A stretch of 26,083 nt of DNA from JAZDFP01 sp043801445 (GTDB lineage: Bacteria; Planctomycetota; MHYJ01; JACQXL01): the NCBI GenBank assembly GCA_043801445.1, contig JAZDMB010000058.1, positions 1 to 26,083 of the forward strand, written 5' to 3'. A program made the position numbers and the translations under genes. Below the pieces are notes generated by a model. That model was not told the origin of the DNA. It made no database searches and was given only the letters and a program-made list of their open reading frames with translations. Shown one piece after another: positions 21,718-26,083 of the stretch (its first letter is position 1; every line of letters begins with the position of its first letter).

Positions 21718-22659
21718 TCATTTAAGATGTTCTCTCATTTTACGCACCGCATTAATGAAATTAACCGGCGTTGGCTGGCAGAGTAAATCTGATTCCATTA
21801 CAAAAATATTCTTGTTCTTTACCGCAGTAATATCAGCAAAACGTTCTTCAGCCCACATTTTTTTAGCCTCAGAGGTTATTGCGCCCATATTGCTAATAAT
21901 TATCACATCGGGGTTTTTACGAATAATCTCCTCAATACTTAGAGTAGGCCATGATAGAATAGAATCACGAGCAATATTCCATCCCCCTCCATAATTAATT
22001 ATCTCATTAATAAAAGTATTTCTACCAGCCGTCATCAGAGGAGTAACATTTAATTGAATGAATACTTTCTTTTCTTGTGTAGCGGAAATAGTAGGGGAAA
22101 ATAATTCTATATTGATTAGTTTTATAACTTCTTCTGCTTGGTTAGTTTTGTCTAATAATTTTGCACAGAGCCGGAAATTATTCTCTATATCCTTCCATGA
22201 ATTGCTCTCGCCAAATACAAAAACAGGTATTTGTAATTCTCTTAATTTTTCTACCGTCTTAAATCGATTGCCTTCTTTAGTTGCCAAAACCAAGTCAGGT
22301 TTTAGGTCTATAATTTTCTCAATAGACGGTTCTAACATAGTTCCAATACTCGGCATATCAGGTGGCACCTTGCAAAAATCCGTTCTGCCGACTAATTTGG
22401 TTTCAGCATTTAGTATTTTTATATTCTCCGTAATAGAAGGCGCCAGAGAAATAATTCGGTGATTCGTTATGGTTTTACCACCCCGTTTAGAGGTTGATAG
22501 TGCAAAAGATATTCCGGTTGCGTCCGTAATGGTGTCCCCGTACATAACCTCTGCTTCAGACCTCTCACCGTTGAGATTATGTGCTGGATTTCGGGATGGA
22601 CAACCAATCAATAGTATCACGTATAATATGGCAATAAATAAACTGATTCTTTTTATCAT
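21718..22659 (-). CDS. btuF: Corrinoid ABC transporter substrate-binding lipoprotein (BtuF-like)
   Basis: This is the periplasmic binding component, 313 residues. The N-terminus MIKRISLFIAILYVILLIGC is a lipoprotein signal with Cys20 as the lipobox residue. The mature domain begins near HRIISLAPSITENIKIL, the hallmark of the TroA/BtuF fold. It is followed by VGRTDFC, KPDLVLATKEGN and IIRKNPDVIIIS in the usual order. AAGGAAG lies a few bases upstream of the ATG at 22659. Residues ~28-66 between the lipobox and the domain include a stretch (NGERSEAEVMYGDTITDATG) that may be a repeat-derived insertion. The gene follows cobS and precedes lysA. The cargo is inferred as corrinoid from context. Confidence 0.88.
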   Translation of the reverse strand: MIKRISLFIAILYVILLIGCPSRNPAHNLNGERSEAEVMYGDTITDATGISFALSTSKRGGKTITNHRIISLAPSITENIKILNAETKLVGRTDFCKVPPDMPSIGTMLEPSIEKIIDLKPDLVLATKEGNRFKTVEKLRELQIPVFVFGESNSWKDIENNFRLCAKLLDKTNQAEEVIKLINIELFSPTISATQEKKVFIQLNVTPLMTAGRNTFINEIINYGGGWNIARDSILSWPTLSIEEIIRKNPDVIIISNMGAITSEAKKMWAEERFADITAVKNKNIFVMESDLLCQPTPVNFINAVRKMREHLK

Positions 22660-22674
22660 TATTGCTTCCTTTTC

Positions 22675-23454
22675 TTACAATCTAACAATATAAATCCAAT
22701 ATATTAAGAATAACACTAAAATCTCGATTATCTCATTTATTGCACCGAGTATGTCACCGGTTATCCCTCCGAGTATCCTGCGGGCTATTATAACCATGAT
22801 AAAAACACTCATAAAAGAAATAGCGATTAATAAAAACCCAATAATGTTTGCCGAAATAGAAAACCCAGTGCTGTTTGCCAAAACAATAGAAATACCTAAA
22901 GCGATAATTGTAGCGATAATAACTTCTTTAAGTGTTATATTTTCTATAAAAGGTTTACCGGTCCCTTCTTTTGCTTGAACATACGGACCAAAAAATGCAG
23001 CTATAACCATTGCCCAACGGCTTATAACCGGCATTAAAATTAATGAAACGCCGGAATAATATCCATTTGGCAGACTTATAAAAATAGCCCATTTTGTTAA
23101 AAGAGTAAATACTATTCCAATAACTCCCATTACCCCAATATGCGGGTCTCGCATTATTTGTAACTTTTCTTCTTTAGTTCTGCCGGCATAAAAACCGTCG
23201 CACATATCGCTTAATCCATCCAAATGCAATCCACCGCTGGCGATCGTCAATGTCAATAGTACTACTACTGCCGTTATCCATATGGAAAACCCTAATGATA
23301 TCGAAATAGTCTTAGCAAGAAACAAAATCAGACCAATCATAAGCCCAACCAAAGGAAACCATCTCATAGAACGGGCAAGGTCTTTCGGCTCAACTACTTT
23401 TAACCTGATTGGTATCGGTGTTAAAAACTGAACCGCAACAATAAATGATTTCAT
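22675..23454 (-). CDS. cobS: Adenosylcobinamide-GDP ribazoletransferase (cobalamin synthase)
   Basis: CobS joins adenosylcobinamide-GDP to alpha-ribazole (phosphate), completing the nucleotide loop at the inner membrane. The 259-residue protein is strongly hydrophobic with several membrane spans. Signature blocks are FIVAVQFLTPIPIR and RSMRWFPLVGLMIGLIL. Also present are ASGGLHLDGLSDMCDGFYAG with KEEKLQIMRDPHIGVMG after it, where the DG/D residues are the metal-site type, and VISRWAMVIAAFFGPY. Its ATG overlaps the cobT stop by 4 bases (ATGA), implying coupling. Confidence 0.95.
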   Translation of the reverse strand: MKSFIVAVQFLTPIPIRLKVVEPKDLARSMRWFPLVGLMIGLILFLAKTISISLGFSIWITAVVVLLTLTIASGGLHLDGLSDMCDGFYAGRTKEEKLQIMRDPHIGVMGVIGIVFTLLTKWAIFISLPNGYYSGVSLILMPVISRWAMVIAAFFGPYVQAKEGTGKPFIENITLKEVIIATIIALGISIVLANSTGFSISANIIGFLLIAISFMSVFIMVIIARRILGGITGDILGAINEIIEILVLFLIYWIYIVRL

Positions 23455-24536
23455 TCGTTATTTCCTATTTTTTCTGAAACTTGGGCATCTTTAAAAGTCG
23501 CCATCTCGTTAAGAATCCTTACAGCCGATTCACAAAGATACATTGCCAGTGCCGAGCCGGTTCCTTCACCCAATCTCAAATTCAAATCCAATAATGGTTT
23601 CAATCCCATCAATGTAAGTGCAGATTTATGTCCCTTTTCTGTCGAACAATGACTGGCAATAATAAAATCTTTAACCCTTTCAGATAATGCCACGGCAATT
23701 AAAGCTCCGGCGCCTGATATAAAACCATCAATAATAACCGGTATCCTATTTTTAGCCGCGCCTAAAATCACACCCGCAATTCCTCCTATTTCATAACCGC
23801 CCACTTTTGATAAAATATCCAAAGCATCTTTTTTATTCGGCTTATTTATTAAAAGCGCCCTTTTTATTACTTTAACTTTATTCCTAAAAATCTTATCATC
23901 AATACCGGTTCCTCTCCCCGTAATATTTTCTACTGCCTTACCGGTAAAAACAGCTGTAATTGCGCTACTGGAGGTAGTATTGCCAATCCCCATATCACCC
24001 GTGCCGATAATATCTATCCCATTAGTATAGTTTTCTTCCACTAGTCTGATGCCGGTTTCAATAGATTTAATTGCCTCTTCACGTGTCATTGCTGCTCCTT
24101 TAGTGAAATTTTTGGTACCCATATTTATCTTGCAATTCTTAAACAACATATTCCGCAATCCGCAATCAGCAATCTGCAATTTCGTCGCCACTCCCATATC
24201 CACCACAATAACTCGGGCGCCAACTTGTCTTGCCAGCACATTGATACCAGCTCCTCCGCGTAGAAAATTATATACCATCTGAGCTGTAACCTCTTTGGGA
24301 TAAGCGCTGACTTTTTCATTCGTTACACCGTGGTCAGCTGCTAAGGTAAAAATAACCTTGCGCCTTAAAGAAAGTTTTTCTCTACCCGTTATTCCGGCAA
24401 TATGCCTTGCCAGTTCTTCCAATCTGCCAAGGCTACCTTGTGGTTTGGTTAGATTATCTAATCTTTTCTGGACTTTCTCCATCACCACATAATCAATTTC
24501 TCCGATTGCAGAAATTGTTTCGTTCAGCAACTTCAT
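23451..24536 (-). CDS. cobT: Nicotinate-nucleotide:dimethylbenzimidazole phosphoribosyltransferase
   Basis: CobT activates the lower ligand base as alpha-ribazole phosphate. I place the start at the ATG at 24536 (MKLLNETISAIGEID), giving 361 residues, with GGGGAAG about 11 bases upstream. A GTG at 24554 lies in a heptad repeat. Family markers are LDNLTKPQGSLGRLEELA, FTLAADHGVTNEKVSAYPKE with VTAQMVYNFLRGGAGINVLA, IIGTGDMGIGNTTSSSAI, and DGFISGAGALIAVALSERV. Near the end is the catalytic-region LGEGTGSALA with its Glu. Residues ~118-129 (KLQIADCGLRN) come from a 7-bp repeat (24150-24180) in a variable loop. The 3' end overlaps cobS. Confidence 0.95.
   Translation of the reverse strand: MKLLNETISAIGEIDYVVMEKVQKRLDNLTKPQGSLGRLEELARHIAGITGREKLSLRRKVIFTLAADHGVTNEKVSAYPKEVTAQMVYNFLRGGAGINVLARQVGARVIVVDMGVATKLQIADCGLRNMLFKNCKINMGTKNFTKGAAMTREEAIKSIETGIRLVEENYTNGIDIIGTGDMGIGNTTSSSAITAVFTGKAVENITGRGTGIDDKIFRNKVKVIKRALLINKPNKKDALDILSKVGGYEIGGIAGVILGAAKNRIPVIIDGFISGAGALIAVALSERVKDFIIASHCSTEKGHKSALTLMGLKPLLDLNLRLGEGTGSALAMYLCESAVRILNEMATFKDAQVSEKIGNNE
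24150..24180. repeat. 7-bp tandem repeat (GATTGCG type) inside cobT
   Basis: GCAAT recurs at 24155, 24162, 24169 and 24176, exactly 7 bp apart (minus strand ATTGC). The units read as GATTGCA/GATTGCT/GATTGCG/GATTGCG on the minus strand. It is coding, in frame, and encodes LQIADCGLRN in a poorly conserved loop of CobT. Confidence 0.8.
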
Positions 24537-24551
24537 ATTTATATTCTTCCC

Positions 24552-24586
24552 CACATTCTATATACTACATACTAACTGCTATATTC
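24552..24586 (-). repeat. Heptad repeat (GTATATA type) between cobU and cobT
   Basis: On the minus strand the gap reads GAATATA, GCAGTTA, GTATGTA, GTATATA, GAATGTG in steps of 7, beginning in the last base of the cobU stop. It matches the 372-413 block in unit text and period. Confidence 0.7.
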
Positions 24587-25107
24587 TATTTTATCTTCAG
24601 CGCAATGCCTGTAACCATCAGATAAACTTCATCAGCCGCCTGGGCGAATAATTGATTAACACAGCCTGCTAAATCCCTGAAATCTCTCCCTAATTTATTA
24701 TCAGGCACAATACCTCCTCCGACTTCATTAGTTACCACAACAGTCGTCATATCAGAATCATTAATAACCTTTAATAATGATTCAATCCTCTGAATTACCT
24801 TCTTTTCGTCATTTAATTCTAACAGGAGATTAGAAGTCATCATCGTCAAGCAATCAAGAATAATAACCTCGCATAATCCTTTAAGATTCATTAATATAGT
24901 GTCTATATTTTTACCTTCTTCTACAGTCTGCCATTCAGCAGGCCTGGCTTTTTTATGGGTTTTAATTCTTTCCTCCATTTCAACATCCTTAAAAACCATT
25001 GTGGCAATATATACAGTTTGCTTATTAAGTTCATTAGCTAAGTCCACAGCATATCGGCTTTTACCGCTCCGACAACCACCCGTAATTAAAATCAATTTCT
25101 TCGGCAT
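24586..25107 (-). CDS. cobU: Adenosylcobinamide kinase / adenosylcobinamide-phosphate guanylyltransferase
   Basis: This is a bifunctional enzyme that phosphorylates adenosylcobinamide and transfers GMP to make adenosylcobinamide-GDP, 173 residues. The N-terminal P-loop ITGGCRSGKSRYAVDLA is diagnostic. Further markers are VYIATMVFKDVEMEERIKTH (GMP-acceptor histidine region), VIILDCLTMMTSNLLLE and VTNEVGGGIVPDNKLGRDFRD with LAGCVNQLFAQAADEVYLMV after it. Its length matches CobU/CobP. It starts 4 bases after the cobC stop and is followed by a heptad repeat and cobT. Confidence 0.95.
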   Translation of the reverse strand: MPKKLILITGGCRSGKSRYAVDLANELNKQTVYIATMVFKDVEMEERIKTHKKARPAEWQTVEEGKNIDTILMNLKGLCEVIILDCLTMMTSNLLLELNDEKKVIQRIESLLKVINDSDMTTVVVTNEVGGGIVPDNKLGRDFRDLAGCVNQLFAQAADEVYLMVTGIALKIK

Positions 25108-25111
25108 AGAC

Positions 25112-25792
25112 TTATCTGCTTTTAAATTTAACTATTTTATATTCGCATGTCTTGGGTTCATATCCCCAAAAATCCTTTAATCCGTTACCTGATATTTCTC
25201 CTATGATAATACGAAAAGGACCGCTATGGGTAACAATAGCAATGGTTACACCACGAGCATCAATGAAGCTTGTCCCGTCAGGGATTATTTTGGTTCTTTC
25301 CCGCCAAAGGCGGGTCTGCCTATGGCACAGGGTAGCAAGTCGCCGACTGCACCCGATATTATTATTATAAGTGTTCGATAATTTTGCCAGGAATCTTTTT
25401 ACGCGACGCTGAAGAATTATCGGGGTTTCGCCATCAGTGGCCCCGTATCTCAAGGGGTCTTTATACCATTTTTTAATATCCTCCGGGAATAGTTTTTTTA
25501 TTTCAGATAAGGTATGTCCTTCCCATTTACCTAAATTGGATTCTCTCAATAATGAAGTCTTATAAATTTTTACAGGATGATTCTTAAAGATTATATCCGT
25601 AGTCTGGATAGTCCTGATAAGCGGGCTGGTATAAACAACATCTACTGTTTCTTTTTGAAGTAAACGTCTGACTTTTTGTGCTTGTTTGACACCGACATTA
25701 TTTAAAGAGGCATCAATAGCACTACCGCAGTAACGTTTTTCTGCGGTATAATCAGTCTCGCCGTGACGAATAATAATTAGTTTCATAGCCAT
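25112..25792 (-). CDS. cobC: Alpha-ribazole phosphatase (CobC-like histidine phosphatase)
   Basis: This phosphoglycerate-mutase-type histidine phosphatase, 226 residues, is expected to dephosphorylate alpha-ribazole-5'-phosphate or the cobalamin phosphate. The catalytic RHGET lies at residues 9-13, with YTSPLIRTIQTTDII near 54-68, LRESNLGKWEGHTL near 82-95 and the second active His in IVTHSGPFR near 186-194. Residues ~146-180 (from IGCSRRLATL to FIDARG) are not family-like and come from DNA carrying a CCCGCC-AAA-GGCGGG palindrome (25300-25314), so this is probably a repeat insertion just before the second active-site block. The start at 25792 or the ATG at 25786 is uncertain. It is the first gene after the riboswitch and terminator. 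Confidence 0.88.
   Translation of the reverse strand: MAMKLIIIRHGETDYTAEKRYCGSAIDASLNNVGVKQAQKVRRLLQKETVDVVYTSPLIRTIQTTDIIFKNHPVKIYKTSLLRESNLGKWEGHTLSEIKKLFPEDIKKWYKDPLRYGATDGETPIILQRRVKRFLAKLSNTYNNNIGCSRRLATLCHRQTRLWRERTKIIPDGTSFIDARGVTIAIVTHSGPFRIIIGEISGNGLKDFWGYEPKTCEYKIVKFKSR
25253..25357. repeat. Palindrome-bearing insert within cobC, shared core with GH57
   Basis: CCCGCC-AAA-GGCGGG at 25300-25314 is a perfect 6-bp stem. On the minus strand the flank reads GGCAGACCCGCC then TTTGGCGGG, nearly identical to the plus-strand GH57 site at 7244-7263 (GTT loop instead of TTT). It lies within the non-conserved residues ~146-180 of CobC. Confidence 0.75.
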
Positions 25793-25849
25793 AGATTATT
25801 TATCCCATTCAAGGGGCACAGATTTATAAAACACTCTAATGGGGCAAAT

Positions 25850-25910
25850 AAAAAACCCCGCCTATAACCTCTACTCCGTTTTAGTACAGCAGTAGGTTAT
25901 GGGCGGGGTT
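25850..25910 (-). terminator. Intrinsic (Rho-independent) terminator downstream of the cobalamin aptamer
   Basis: On the minus strand the arm AACCCCGCCCATAACCTACT (25910-25891) pairs with AGTAGAGGTTATAGGCGGGG and TT (25875-25854), a roughly 20-bp stem with a 2-base bulge and one G-U pair. It is followed by a T-rich run (TTTTTTATTT, 25855-25846). It stands between the aptamer and cobC, the position of a riboswitch-controlled attenuator. A weak competing pairing of CGGGG (25933-25929) with CCCCG (25908-25904) could be part of an anti-terminator. Confidence 0.9.
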
Positions 25911-26003
25911 GCATCCTCGTCTTCTTAGCCCCGGTTAATAGCAAACTTAATCCCGTTATTCAGCGGAATATCTTTTTCCACGAAGATAATTTGCTTCTTC
26001 TCG

Positions 26004-26083
26004 ATAGGTAGGTCTTCTGGCTCACGAATCATCCTAATTCTTACACCTTCCCATGGCACTTTCAGCACCACAGTGGCATCCTG
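26004..26083 (-). promoter_or_regulatory. Cobalamin riboswitch, 3' half (5' half outside the window)
   Basis: On the minus strand the conserved elements appear in order with proper spacing: GCCACTG (26077-26071), a TGGTGC/GTGCCA stem, GGGAAGG (26052-26046), GATGATTCGTGAGCC, and the B12 box GAGCCAGAAGACCTACC (26023-26007). Two bases of the box differ from the consensus AGCCAGGAGACCTGCC. The upstream core (CCCGCAAC region) would lie beyond the right edge. It precedes a terminator and the cobC-to-Dph6 gene set, and so presumably switches the whole unit off when adenosylcobalamin is plentiful. Confidence 0.9.

Noticed and set aside
22058..22462. 134-codon plus-strand open frame opposite btuF
   Set aside because: It is a shadow of the well-supported btuF gene, with no family resemblance.
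25926..26083. An open frame of about 51 codons on the minus strand running through the aptamer and ending just before the terminator (ending ...GIKFAINRG)
   Set aside because: The same bases carry GCCACTG, GGGAAGG and the B12 box in correct order and spacing, with a supporting stem, upstream of cob genes. That is far less likely by chance than an open frame of this size. Sequence beyond the right edge would settle whether a start codon exists.

Overview
The window reads as a piece of chromosome from an AT-rich, Gram-negative bacterium with anaerobic-type metabolism. Evidence for an outer membrane is a TonB-dependent receptor and a lipoprotein. Evidence for anaerobic-type metabolism is a four-subunit ferredoxin-dependent 2-oxoacid oxidoreductase and an Fe-S class I fumarase subunit. 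A CdsA signature that departs from the textbook form, a GH57/GlgA glycogen set and abundant short degenerate repeats suggest an uncultured lineage near the PVC group (for example Omnitrophota or Planctomycetota). That placement is inference, not proof. All genes but one lie on the minus strand.

Layout from left to right. Positions 1-330 hold 15 degenerate units of a tandem repeat with an exact 22-bp period, running off the left edge. Positions 345-543 hold heptad-period repeats. Then come phoH, cdsA, purD, glgA, a galT-type transferase and a GH57 glycosidase (544-9208). Next are the fumarase alpha subunit and korC-korB-korA-korD (9313-13179), a central-carbon block. One plus-strand diacylglycerol-kinase-type gene follows (13284-14237). 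From 14277 to the right edge nearly everything concerns cobalamin.

The cobalamin region, read 5' to 3' on the minus strand, begins with the 3' half of a cobalamin riboswitch (26083 to about 26004) and an intrinsic terminator (25854-25910). It continues with cobC, cobU, cobT, cobS, btuF, lysA, lysC, btuC, btuD and a Dph6-like PP-loop ATPase. A second, compact cobalamin riboswitch (about 16428-16521) then abuts btuB. CobC/U/T/S assemble the nucleotide loop from cobinamide, and BtuB/F/C/D import corrinoids, so the region is a salvage-and-import regulon. The first riboswitch looks transcriptional and the second translational. Two aspartate-pathway genes (lysA, lysC) and the Dph6-like gene sit inside this B12-controlled unit without an obvious reason and are the most interesting gene-level oddities.

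The most unusual feature overall is the repeat ecology. Short palindromic or short-period elements fill most gene boundaries. Related sequences also sit in frame inside protein genes: GH57 (several patches), the btuB signal-peptide region, the Dph6-like gene, cobC, cobT, possibly btuF, and the 3' end of korB. They add low-conservation peptide patches while keeping the frames open.
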